A DNA stretch of 7,742 nucleotides from CAG-488 sp963625295. GTDB taxonomy: Bacteria > Bacillota > Clostridia > Oscillospirales > Acutalibacteraceae. Positions 1 through 5,920 of the stretch are shown one piece after another (position 1 is the first letter of the stretch; each line of letters begins with the position of its first letter). Position numbers and translations under genes: made by a program. The notes under the pieces are model-generated. The model was not told the DNA's origin and made no database searches. It was given only the letters and a program-made list of their open reading frames with translations. Location: NCBI GenBank assembly GCA_963625295.1, contig CAVFTC010000085.1, positions 1 through 7,742 of the forward strand, given 5' to 3'.

Positions 1-3
1 ATA

Positions 4-33
4 TTGACATAATATATTAATATATGTTACAAT
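4..33 (+). promoter_or_regulatory. Promoter of the GLUG surface-protein gene
   Basis: A consensus -35 TTGACA (4-9) is followed after 18 bp by TACAAT (28-33). A TG one base upstream of the hexamer (25-26) makes it an extended -10. Transcription would start near position 40, giving a leader of about 50 nt before the ATG at 94. The spacer is almost pure A/T. The assignment comes from motif match and position only. Confidence 0.7.
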
Positions 34-35
34 TA

Positions 36-67
36 GATATCATAATTGATATCACTTATGATATCAT
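36..67. promoter_or_regulatory. Phased GATATC palindromes, operator-like
   Basis: Just after the -10 box, GATATC occurs three times at exactly 12-bp intervals (36, 48, 60). The outer copies form a perfect 10-bp inverted repeat, GATATCATAA (36-45) and TTATGATATC (56-65). The middle copy is the palindrome TGATATCA (47-54), and ATGATATCAT (58-67) is also a perfect palindrome. The array spans the expected transcription start. It could be a repressor operator or a 5' leader hairpin. No cognate regulator can be named from this window. Confidence 0.45.
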
Positions 68-93
68 ATGAAATATTTTTGAGGAGAAAGGCT

Positions 94-2271
94 ATGAAAA
101 AAATCACATCATGGCTTCTTGCCGTCGTGCTGATTCTCGGAGCAGTTCCGGGTTTGGCATTTTCAGTCGGTGCGGAGGAAGCCGAAGAACCAATCAAAGT
201 TTACACAAAAGAGGATCTTGACAACATCAAGAACAATATGTCGGGCAGCTATGTGCTGATGAATGACATTGTATTCGAGGATTCGGATTATGTCAAGGGC
301 GGCGATTTTTACAACTCGGGAATGGGTTGGTTCCCGATCGGCACACAGAGCACACCGTTTAAGGGAAAGTTCGACGGAAATAACCACGCAATCAAAAATC
401 TTTATATCAACAATCCCGAGGGTGATTATCAGGGATTGTTTGGAGTTGCGGAGAATGTTGAAATAAAAAATCTTCGCGTGGAAGATGTTAATATCACGGG
501 CAAAAACTACGTTGGTGCAATCTGCGGAGAGATGAGATCCTTGAGTCATATTATAAATTGTATCTCCAAAGGCTCTGTTAAAGGTACAGATACAGTTGGT
601 GGTCTTCTGGGACGACATTATTCAAGTCAAGTTGGAACTGGTATTTCTAATTCAATAAATTACTCCAATGTTGAAGCAGATTACTCAGCGGGAGGCATTT
701 GCGGTAAGTTGGATACAGCGAATACAACTGATAATTTGGAATTAAGCCTATGCAGAAATTCCGGAAACATAACAGCGACTAAATCAGGTGCAGCAGGAAT
801 TACTTCTTATTCTTCTTCTTATTATTACTATTATTATTATGGTTCTCATTCTGGTTATGGCAATAATGGTATATATAATTGCTATAACACCGGCAATATC
901 ACCGCTCCGGATAAATGCAGCGGTATTGTTTGTGAAACAAGGGGCACAACAATTAAACACTGTTACTCAATCGGCAAAATCACAGCCGACAAAAACTACA
1001 GTGCGATAGTCAGCAATGCCGGATCTTACACCACCATCACCTTCTGCTACTACCTTGACGAAAGTATTGAAAATCCGACAACGGTTACAGGTATTTTAAA
1101 GAGTGAGGATCAGCTCAGAAAGCAGAGCACCTTTGAGCAGTGGGATTTTGAAAACACATGGACAATCAGCAAGAATAAGGAATACAAATACCCCGAGCTT
1201 CAGGCTCTCGCATTCAACGGCAAGGTAGAGCTTTCCGGCGAAACCGATGTCGGCTCGGATATCACGGCAACGCTCAGCGTAAACAGCGCCGACGGAATCG
1301 ACACCTCAAAGGTCAGCTTCAAATGGTTCGTTGACGATGAGGAAGTCGAGGGCAAGCAGACCGAGGAATGGAACAAGAGCGTTTACACCGTTCGGAATTC
1401 CGATAAGGACAAGAAGCTTTACTGCAAGGTTACCGTTCCGACCGATAACGGCGACGAGGTAATCATCAGCGACAAGCTCACAATCACATGGAAGCATGAC
1501 CACAGCTATTCAAAGACCGTTACCGCTCCCACCTGCACCGAGAAGGGCTACACGACCTACACCTGCGAGTGCGGCGCAACATATATTGACGATTATGTGA
1601 ACGCTCTCGACCACGACTTCGGCGCATGGAAAGAGACGAAAGCTCCTACCTGTCAGCAGGAAGGCGAGCTTACAAGAAGCTGTTCACACTGTACGGCGAC
1701 GGAATCAAGCCCCGTTGAAAAGATTGCGCACCGTTACATTAAGACCGTAACTCCCGCAACCTGCGAAAAGGACGGCTACACAACCTACACCTGCGATATG
1801 TGCCACGACAGCTACAAGGCTGATGTCACCAAGGCAACGGGTCACAAGGACGGCGAATGGAAGGTCACAAAGCCTGCGTCATACACCGAGGACGGAGTTA
1901 AGACGCTCTACTGCGCAAACTGCGGCAAGGAGCTGAAGACCGAAGCAATCGCCAAACTTTCCGGCAAAATCACATCGGTTAAGGTCGACAACCTCACAAT
2001 GAACTATAAGGACAGCAAAACGCTTACCCCCGCAGTTGAGATTGACGGAAAGATAAAGTATACGGTTACCTACAGCTCATCAAACAGCAATGTCGCCAAG
2101 GTTGACGCAAACGGAAAGGTTACTGCAACAGGCAGAGGCTCGGCAAAAATCACCTGCACCGCAACGGACGAATACGGCTATTCCGTTTCCGCCGTCAGCG
2201 ATGTTAAGGTCGATTACACCTTCGCCCAGTGGTTAATCATAATCCTCCTCTTTGGTTGGATATGGTACTAA
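94..2271 (+). CDS. Secreted multidomain surface protein (GLUG beta-helix, Ig-like, Cys-rich modules, Big2-like)
   Basis: The product is a 725-residue exported protein, probably displayed on the cell surface. Its biochemical role is unknown; adhesion or glycan contact is an inference. The start at 94 is preferred because GAGGAG (81-86) lies 7 bases upstream and a signal peptide follows directly: MKK, a hydrophobic core at about 7-22, and a likely cleavage after VGA (27). Residues ~36-330 form a repeat region with GLUG-type motifs (GKNYVGAICGEM, GTDTVGGLLG, ADYSAGGICGKL), expected to fold as a beta-helix, closing with WDFENTWTI near 350. Residues ~376-466 look Ig-like. Residues 468-622 hold four Cys modules of about 40 residues, most with one Cys followed by CxC or CxxC; the last lacks its first Cys. 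Residues ~626-707 resemble a Big2 domain (SSSNSNVAKVDANGKVTATG). The protein ends in a hydrophobic WLIIILLFGWIWY. No LPXTG motif is present, so this tail probably anchors it. A poly-Tyr run lies at 243-249. Codons of nt ~530-960 look more A/T-ending than the rest. The gene has its own promoter and terminator. Confidence 0.88.
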   Translation: MKKITSWLLAVVLILGAVPGLAFSVGAEEAEEPIKVYTKEDLDNIKNNMSGSYVLMNDIVFEDSDYVKGGDFYNSGMGWFPIGTQSTPFKGKFDGNNHAIKNLYINNPEGDYQGLFGVAENVEIKNLRVEDVNITGKNYVGAICGEMRSLSHIINCISKGSVKGTDTVGGLLGRHYSSQVGTGISNSINYSNVEADYSAGGICGKLDTANTTDNLELSLCRNSGNITATKSGAAGITSYSSSYYYYYYYGSHSGYGNNGIYNCYNTGNITAPDKCSGIVCETRGTTIKHCYSIGKITADKNYSAIVSNAGSYTTITFCYYLDESIENPTTVTGILKSEDQLRKQSTFEQWDFENTWTISKNKEYKYPELQALAFNGKVELSGETDVGSDITATLSVNSADGIDTSKVSFKWFVDDEEVEGKQTEEWNKSVYTVRNSDKDKKLYCKVTVPTDNGDEVIISDKLTITWKHDHSYSKTVTAPTCTEKGYTTYTCECGATYIDDYVNALDHDFGAWKETKAPTCQQEGELTRSCSHCTATESSPVEKIAHRYIKTVTPATCEKDGYTTYTCDMCHDSYKADVTKATGHKDGEWKVTKPASYTEDGVKTLYCANCGKELKTEAIAKLSGKITSVKVDNLTMNYKDSKTLTPAVEIDGKIKYTVTYSSSNSNVAKVDANGKVTATGRGSAKITCTATDEYGYSVSAVSDVKVDYTFAQWLIIILLFGWIWY
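803..840 (+). repeat. In-frame TTA/TTC trinucleotide microsatellite
   Basis: A run of CTT/TAT/TAC-type triplets lies inside the surface-protein gene. It encodes SYSSS followed by seven consecutive Tyr (residues 243-249). Because the unit is 3 bp, slippage would change the length of the Tyr tract without breaking the frame. It sits in a predicted beta-helix turn between GLUG repeats. Confidence 0.75.
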
Positions 2272-2293
2272 TCATCGCAAGATAAACAAATAA

Positions 2294-2332
2294 ATCAAAA
2301 CGACCGCTCCAATCCGGGGCGGCCGTTTTGAT
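2294..2332 (+). terminator. Intrinsic terminator of the GLUG surface gene
   Basis: Two 17-nt arms (2294-2310 and 2316-2332) flank a 5-nt loop 22 bases after the stop codon. Fifteen positions pair as Watson-Crick, one as G-U, and one is an A-C mismatch. The arms begin with ATCAAAACG and end with CGTTTTGAT, so the GC-rich core is flanked by an A run and a U run. It is nearly symmetric and may also stop transcription arriving from the right. Confidence 0.85.
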
Positions 2333-2562
2333 AGATGTTAGATGGTAGACGGAAGATGTTAGATGATGTTACGGAAAAATGCAGTGTTTAATTTTTCGCA
2401 GGTCTAAAATCTAGCGTCTAAAATCTAAAATCTATTGTTGGGGGAGGTGTCGCATGAGCGACGGAGGGGATAAAGATTTTACATTGACAACGCAGTAAAT
2501 ACAAACGCTGCCTTTTACCGCAAACACATCTAAAATCCAGCGTCTAAAATCTAACATCTATT
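2333..2562. repeat. MITE-like unit with imperfect terminal inverted repeats and TCTAAAA heptads
   Basis: This gene-free stretch starts with a 33-nt arm (2333-2365) whose reverse complement matches 2527-2559 at about 27 of 33 positions. The right arm also recurs as a direct repeat: 2403-2436 and 2529-2562 match at 32 of 34 positions, both built of TCTAAAAT heptads around an AGCG core. Inside is GTCGC/GCGAC (2449-2453, 2458-2462), a small hairpin followed by GGAGGGG. No transposase is present. A non-autonomous mobile or dispersed repeat is the best guess; target-site duplications are not clear. Confidence 0.5.
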
Positions 2563-2569
2563 TTGGGTG

Positions 2570-2625
2570 CGAGCATTGCTCGTCCTCGTTGTTTTCTGCT
2601 GACTTTAGCGGACGACCGATGGTCG
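2570..2625. repeat. Two small extragenic hairpins
   Basis: CGAGC-ATT-GCTCG (2570-2582) and CGACC-GAT-GGTCG (2613-2625) are perfect 5-bp-stem palindromes about 30 bp apart. They lie in non-coding DNA between the MITE-like unit and the proS terminator. They resemble short repetitive extragenic palindromes, but copy number cannot be judged from one window. Nothing else is recognisable between 2563 and 2640. Confidence 0.35.
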
Positions 2626-2640
2626 CCCATACAAAATAAA

Positions 2641-2680
2641 TATTAAGGCAACACCGCACAATGGAGGTGTTGCCTTAATA
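2641..2680 (-). terminator. Terminator of the acpP-proS operon
   Basis: A perfect 15-bp inverted repeat (2641-2655 and 2666-2680) with a 10-nt loop lies 11 bases past the proS stop. On the minus strand it is followed by T-rich sequence (tttattttg), as expected of an intrinsic terminator. Its left arm and loop (TAAGGCAACACCGCACAA) are closely related to the end of the large palindrome in the acpP leader (4421-4438). It may therefore be a shortened member of the same repeat family. Confidence 0.75.
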
Positions 2681-2691
2681 TTATTTCTTAA

Positions 2692-4128
2692 TCAATATGC
2701 TTTGCCCCAATAGAGCATATGCTTTGCCGGCTTGCCGCAGCAGACGCAGGTGTCGCTCAGGTGCTCCTGCTCAAACGGAATGCAGCGTGATGTTACGCCG
2801 ATCTCGTCCTTGAGCTTGTCCTCGCACTCACGGTCGCCGCACCACATAGCCTTGATGAAGCCCGGCTTGTTGTCTGCAATGTCCTTTAGCTCGGCGTAGT
2901 CCCTTGCGGTGAAGGTCATTGCGGCTCTGCGGTCGATCGCTTTCTGATAAAGTCCGTCACGGACGGCTTCAAGCAATTCGGGAATCTTTGTTTCAAGCTC
3001 GTCGAGCGAAACAAAAATCTTCTCTCCGTTATCTCTGCGAACAACGACGCAGCGGTTGTTTTCGATATCCTTCGGACCTATCTCAAGACGGAGAGGCACG
3101 CCCTTCATCTCGTATTCCGCAAACTTCCAGCCTGCGCTGTTGTCTGAATCGTCCAGCTTGACCCTGCAAACGCTCGAAAGCTTAGCTTTAAGCTCGTTGG
3201 CCTTGTCGAGAACGCCCTCCTTGTGAGAAGCGATAGGAATAATGACAAGCTGAATCGGAGCGACTGCCGGCGGAAGAACAAGTCCGTTGTCGTCGCCGTG
3301 GGTCATTATGATAGCGCCGATGAGGCGTGTTGTTGAGCCCCATGAGGTCTGGAACGGGTGATGAAGCTTGTTGTCCTTGCCCGTGAACTGAATGTCAAAC
3401 GCTTTTGCAAAGCCGTCGCCGAAATAATGCGATGTGCCGCTTTGGAGAGCCTTGCCGTCGTGCATAAGAGCCTCGATGGTGTATGTATCCTCAGCTCCTG
3501 CGAAGCGTTCTTTTTCGGTCTTAACGCCCTTTACGACCGGCATTGCAAGATATTTCTCGCAGAACTCGGCGTAGACATTGAGCATACGGATTGTTTCCTC
3601 CTGAGCCTCCTCGGCTGTTGCATGGATCGTGTGACCCTCCTGCCAAAGGAACTCTCTTGTGCGTAGGAAGGGACGGGTCGTTTTCTCCCAGCGGACAACG
3701 CTGACCCACTGGTTATAGAGCTTCGGAAGATCCCTGTAGGAGTGAACAATATTTGCGTAATGCTCGCAGAAAAGCGTCTCCGAGGTCGGTCTTACACAAA
3801 GCCTTTCTTCAAGCTTCTCGTTACCGCCGTGAGTTACCCAGGCAACCTCCGGAGCGAAGCCCTCAACATGATCCTTTTCCTTTTCAAGCAGGCTTTCCGG
3901 AATGAACATGGGCATACAAACATTCTCGTGACCCGTCGCCTTGAACATACCGTCCATAATGCGCTGAATGTTTTCCCAAATCGCATAGCCGTAGGGTCTG
4001 ATGACCATGCAGCCCTTAACGCTTGTGTATTCGCAAAGCTCGGCCTTTTTAACAACATCCGTGTACCATTTTGCGAAATCCTCATCCATCGATGTGATTT
4101 CCTCAACCATTTTCTTCTGCTGTGCCAA
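2692..4128 (-). CDS. proS: Prolyl-tRNA synthetase, short archaeal/eukaryotic-type
   Basis: Cytoplasmic class II aminoacyl-tRNA synthetase that charges tRNA-Pro with proline using ATP. At 478 residues it has the usual length of the short form that lacks the bacterial editing insertion. Visible marks: SVKGCMVIRPYGYAIWENIQ (36-55, motif 1 region), RPTSE (113-117), FLRTREFLWQEGHT (154-167, motif 2), and GSTTRLIGAIIMTHGDDNG (264-282, motif 3 with Arg268). An anticodon-binding domain follows from about 292. A C-terminal zinc-type domain has Cys at 430, 435, 461 and 464, and the chain ends in YWGKAY with the terminal Tyr typical of this subtype. The start is a TTG at 4128, eight bases after AGGCGG. 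An ATG six codons further in (4110) is possible but has no clear ribosome binding site. It lies 21 bp after acpP and is almost certainly cotranscribed with it. Confidence 0.97.
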   Translation of the reverse strand: MAQQKKMVEEITSMDEDFAKWYTDVVKKAELCEYTSVKGCMVIRPYGYAIWENIQRIMDGMFKATGHENVCMPMFIPESLLEKEKDHVEGFAPEVAWVTHGGNEKLEERLCVRPTSETLFCEHYANIVHSYRDLPKLYNQWVSVVRWEKTTRPFLRTREFLWQEGHTIHATAEEAQEETIRMLNVYAEFCEKYLAMPVVKGVKTEKERFAGAEDTYTIEALMHDGKALQSGTSHYFGDGFAKAFDIQFTGKDNKLHHPFQTSWGSTTRLIGAIIMTHGDDNGLVLPPAVAPIQLVIIPIASHKEGVLDKANELKAKLSSVCRVKLDDSDNSAGWKFAEYEMKGVPLRLEIGPKDIENNRCVVVRRDNGEKIFVSLDELETKIPELLEAVRDGLYQKAIDRRAAMTFTARDYAELKDIADNKPGFIKAMWCGDRECEDKLKDEIGVTSRCIPFEQEHLSDTCVCCGKPAKHMLYWGKAY

Positions 4129-4149
4129 TTCGATTACCGCCTTTATTTA

Positions 4150-4386
4150 TTATTCGTGATCCTCTATATATTTAACCGCGTCGTCAACGGTTCTGATCTC
4201 CTCAACCGCCTCGTCGGGAACCTCAATCTCAAATTCGTCCTCAATGCTCATAACGAGGTCAACGATGTCGAGGCTGTCTGCGCCGAGATCGTCAATGATG
4301 TCGCTGTCGTGGCGAATGTCGTCCTCGTCAAGCTCAAGCTGCTCGGCAATTATCTTTTGCAGTCTTTCAAATACTGATACTGACAT
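4150..4386 (-). CDS. acpP: Acyl carrier protein
   Basis: A 78-residue acidic carrier protein of type II fatty-acid synthesis. It holds growing acyl chains on a 4'-phosphopantetheine arm in the cytoplasm. The family signature LGADSLDIVDLVMSIE is intact, with Ser38 as the pantetheinylated residue. The helix II/III acidic pattern (SIEDEFEIEVPDEA) is typical and the length is normal. The ATG at 4386 is preceded by AGAGGAG (4401-4395) with an 8-nt spacer. It is the first gene of an operon with proS. Its leader is unusual: the promoter at 4620-4592 places the start of transcription at the edge of a ~168-bp palindromic element, which occupies most of the ~200-nt 5' UTR. Confidence 0.96.
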   Translation of the reverse strand: MSVSVFERLQKIIAEQLELDEDDIRHDSDIIDDLGADSLDIVDLVMSIEDEFEIEVPDEAVEEIRTVDDAVKYIEDHE

Positions 4387-4413
4387 GGAAAAAACTCCTC
4401 TGAAAATTATTTT

Positions 4414-4430
4414 TGTTACCTAAGGTAACA
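4414..4430. promoter_or_regulatory. Perfect palindrome upstream of the acpP ribosome binding site
   Basis: TGTTACCT-A-AGGTAACA is a perfect 8-bp inverted repeat with a 1-nt centre. It lies 12 bases upstream of the acpP Shine-Dalgarno and straddles the edge of the larger palindromic element. It has the look of a dimeric-repressor operator. It does not clearly match the FapR or FabT consensus as I know them, so it may be only a by-product of the element end. Confidence 0.3.
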
Positions 4431-4588
4431 CCGCACAAATTGAGGCGCACGCCTTGCTTGAATATGTTTCCGCCATGCTGCACAAAAATTCCTTGACTTG
4501 CGTCAGCAAGCCTACAAAATTTTTGTACAACCTGACGAAAAATCTTACTGCGCAATCCGCACACCTCAATTGTGCGGTGTCGCCCTAA
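4421..4588. repeat. Long imperfect palindrome (MITE-like) forming the acpP leader
   Basis: The outer ends are inverted copies: ACACCGCACAAATTGAG from 4429 and CTCAATTGTGCGGTGT at 4565-4580. Matching continues inward, for example TGCACAAAAATT near 4479-4490 against AATTTTTGTACA near 4518-4529, to a centre at CTTGC-GTCA-GCAAG (4497-4510). The whole 168 bp can thus fold into one interrupted hairpin. No protein-coding gene is present. It sits between the acpP promoter and ribosome binding site, so it would be transcribed as a structured 5' UTR. The TAAGG(C/T)AACACCGCACAA end recurs in the proS terminator. Interpretation as a MITE or as a regulatory RNA remains open. Confidence 0.65.
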
Positions 4589-4591
4589 AAG

Positions 4592-4620
4592 ATATTAGTG
4601 TTATTTTAGGCTTTTGTCAA
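4592..4620 (-). promoter_or_regulatory. Promoter of the acpP-proS operon
   Basis: On the minus strand TTGACA (4620-4615) is separated by exactly 17 bp from TAATAT (4597-4592). This is a near-consensus sigma-A promoter, as expected for a highly expressed acyl-carrier gene. Transcription would start near 4585, inside the outer edge of the palindromic element. Confidence 0.8.
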
Positions 4621-4743
4621 TAGACTTTTGGCAATTATTTGATAAAATAAGCTGTTTTTTTACTTTTTTCGGATTTTGCAAGGAAAAAATGCATAATGAA
4701 TGCCAAAATGAATATTTTACCTGATGTAAAGCTTTTTTACTTT

Positions 4744-4872
4744 ACGACAAGCGAAAATACTTGTCGTTGTGGAAAACTCGGTGGAAAGTGTGGAAAACTT
4801 AACGCAAAATCAAGGCGTTTGACCCTGTTTTGTGGAAAATTCGTAAAGGTTTCGACCTTTACATGTGGAAAA
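4744..4872. promoter_or_regulatory. Cluster of DnaA-box-like TGTGGAAAA motifs with interleaved hairpins
   Basis: TGTGGAAAA, the complement of TTTTCCACA and one base off the TTATCCACA DnaA box, occurs four times in one orientation: 4768-4776, 4789-4797, 4831-4839 and 4864-4872. A weaker copy (GGTGGAAAG) lies at 4780-4788. Spacings are 21, 42 and 33 bp, close to whole helical turns. Hairpins lie beside the boxes: ACGACAAG/CTTGTCGT (4744-4767) abuts the first, and GTAAAGGT-TTCG-ACCTTTAC (4843-4862) precedes the last. An AT-rich tract follows (4873-4938). The region could be a DnaA-binding cluster or an origin-type region; no dnaA gene is visible here. Confidence 0.5.
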
Positions 4873-4938
4873 CTCAAATTTTGAATAATTTCAAACGGCA
4901 AATTTTAACGATGAATATTCAATGAATACTGAATATTT
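4873..4938. other. AT-rich tract between the TGTGGAAAA cluster and dusB
   Basis: About 66 bp of mostly A/T sequence with repeated GAATA/ATTCA words lie downstream of the dusB stop. They include the inverted repeat AATATTCA (4914-4921) / TGAATATT (4930-4937). On the minus strand this could act as a weak dusB terminator, but no U run follows it. Next to DnaA-box-like motifs it could alternatively be an unwinding element. Both readings are speculative. Confidence 0.3.
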
Positions 4939-5904
4939 TTATCTCTGCGATTCGATAACTCTCTCAGCAAGGGATTTCAACTCGTCCATGGTTGACAGCT
5001 GACCGATCTCCTGCCTGAAGGACGCCGCACCACGGATTCCCTTGATGTACCATGCGGCGTGCTTCCGGGCTTCACGCATACCGATTCTCACGCCCTTGTA
5101 TTCGCAGAGAGTGCCGATGTGGCGGAGCATGACGGCCATTCTTTCCTCAAGCGACGGCTCAATGAAATCCGCTTCGTTGTTAAGATATGCATTTATGCGT
5201 TGAAATATCCACGGATTGCCCAAAGCTCCTCTGCCGACCATCAGAAAATCGCAGCCGGTTTCGTCGAGCATCTTTTTTGCGCTCTTTCCGTCAACAATGT
5301 CGCCGTTGCCGATAACGGGGATCGAAACGGCTTTTTTGACCCTTGCGATTTCGTCGAGATTCACCGGCGGAGCATACATCTGCGCCTTTGTTCTGCCGTG
5401 AACGGTGATTGTGTCCGCACCTGCCGCTTCGATTCGCTTTGCGATTTCAACGGCGTTGACGCTGCTTTCGTCCCAGCCGATTCTTATCTTCGCCGTGACC
5501 GGAACGGGAGAAACTTCAACGACACTCTCAACGATTTTTCCGATAAGCTCCGGTCTCTTGAGCAGAGCCGAACCGCCGCCGTTGCCTGCAATCTTCGGCG
5601 CAGGGCAGCCCATGTTTATGTCGATAAAGTCGGGCGAAAACTCCATAGCCTTCAGCGCAGCCTTCGCCATGGTTTCGGGATCGTCGCCGAATATCTGTGC
5701 GCCGGCAGGGCGCTCCGCATCGGAGAGGAAAAGCAGCTCCTTCGATTTTTTGTCCTGCATCGTCAAGCCCTTGGAGCTTACCATTTCGCTGATGACATAT
5801 GCCGCCCCGTAGCTCATGCAAAGCTCACGGAACGCCCTGTCCGCAACTCCGGCCATCGGCGCAAGACAAGCGTGGCCGTTAATTTCAAGATTTCCGATTT
5901 TCAT
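4939..5904 (-). CDS. dusB: tRNA-dihydrouridine synthase (DusB family)
   Basis: A flavin-dependent cytoplasmic enzyme of 321 residues that reduces uridines in the tRNA D-loop region to dihydrouridine. The TIM-barrel signatures of the family are intact: APMAGVADRAFRELC (15-29) at the FMN site, DINMGCPAPKIAGNGGG with the catalytic Cys100, TVHGRTKAQMY, IGNGDI, and the phosphate-binding MVGRGALGNPWIF. Length is normal for DusB. The ATG at 5904 is preceded by GGTGAT, which pairs with the AUCACC end of the anti-Shine-Dalgarno. It has its own promoter (5950-5921). The XRE gene ends 63 bp upstream on the same strand with no terminator between, so read-through cotranscription is possible. Dus paralogue assignment (DusB rather than DusA or DusC) rests on general sequence character. 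Confidence 0.93.
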   Translation of the reverse strand: MKIGNLEINGHACLAPMAGVADRAFRELCMSYGAAYVISEMVSSKGLTMQDKKSKELLFLSDAERPAGAQIFGDDPETMAKAALKAMEFSPDFIDINMGCPAPKIAGNGGGSALLKRPELIGKIVESVVEVSPVPVTAKIRIGWDESSVNAVEIAKRIEAAGADTITVHGRTKAQMYAPPVNLDEIARVKKAVSIPVIGNGDIVDGKSAKKMLDETGCDFLMVGRGALGNPWIFQRINAYLNNEADFIEPSLEERMAVMLRHIGTLCEYKGVRIGMREARKHAAWYIKGIRGAASFRQEIGQLSTMDELKSLAERVIESQR

Positions 5905-5920
5905 TAAATCACCGGGAAAT

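Noticed and set aside
46..93. Upstream TTG start extending the GLUG surface protein by 16 residues
   Set aside because: It would put codons over the operator-like palindromes and bury the signal peptide; the ATG at 94 has a good ribosome binding site and a normal signal sequence.
2454..2498. 14-codon frame after a strong GGGGGAGGTG site
   Set aside because: The ATG is the loop of a GTCGC/GCGAC hairpin inside repeat DNA; it looks like a chance frame in a repetitive element rather than a gene.
2403..2562. Possible CRISPR array from repeated TCTAAAAT words
   Set aside because: Only two long copies exist, 126 bp apart, with the rest being short heptads of irregular spacing; there are no uniform spacers and no cas genes.
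3742..4377. 211-codon open frame on + opposite proS and acpP
   Set aside because: It lies entirely antisense to two strongly recognised genes, has no convincing ribosome binding site and its translation has no family character; it is a shadow of the coding strand.
4421..4588. Known riboswitch class in the acpP leader
   Set aside because: I recognise no named riboswitch core; the symmetry of the whole element fits a mobile palindrome at least as well, so no class is assigned.
4696..4884. 62-codon frame on + with repeated CGKL/CGKF
   Set aside because: The repeated residues come from TGTGGAAAA boxes whose spacings happen to be multiples of three. AAGGA lies too far from the ATG at 4696, and a better placed ATG at 4689 gives only 11 codons. 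DNA-level boxes and hairpins explain the pattern better, though a small peptide is not excluded.
5059..5907. 282-codon open frame on + opposite dusB
   Set aside because: Fully antisense to an intact DusB with all motifs; composition-driven shadow.
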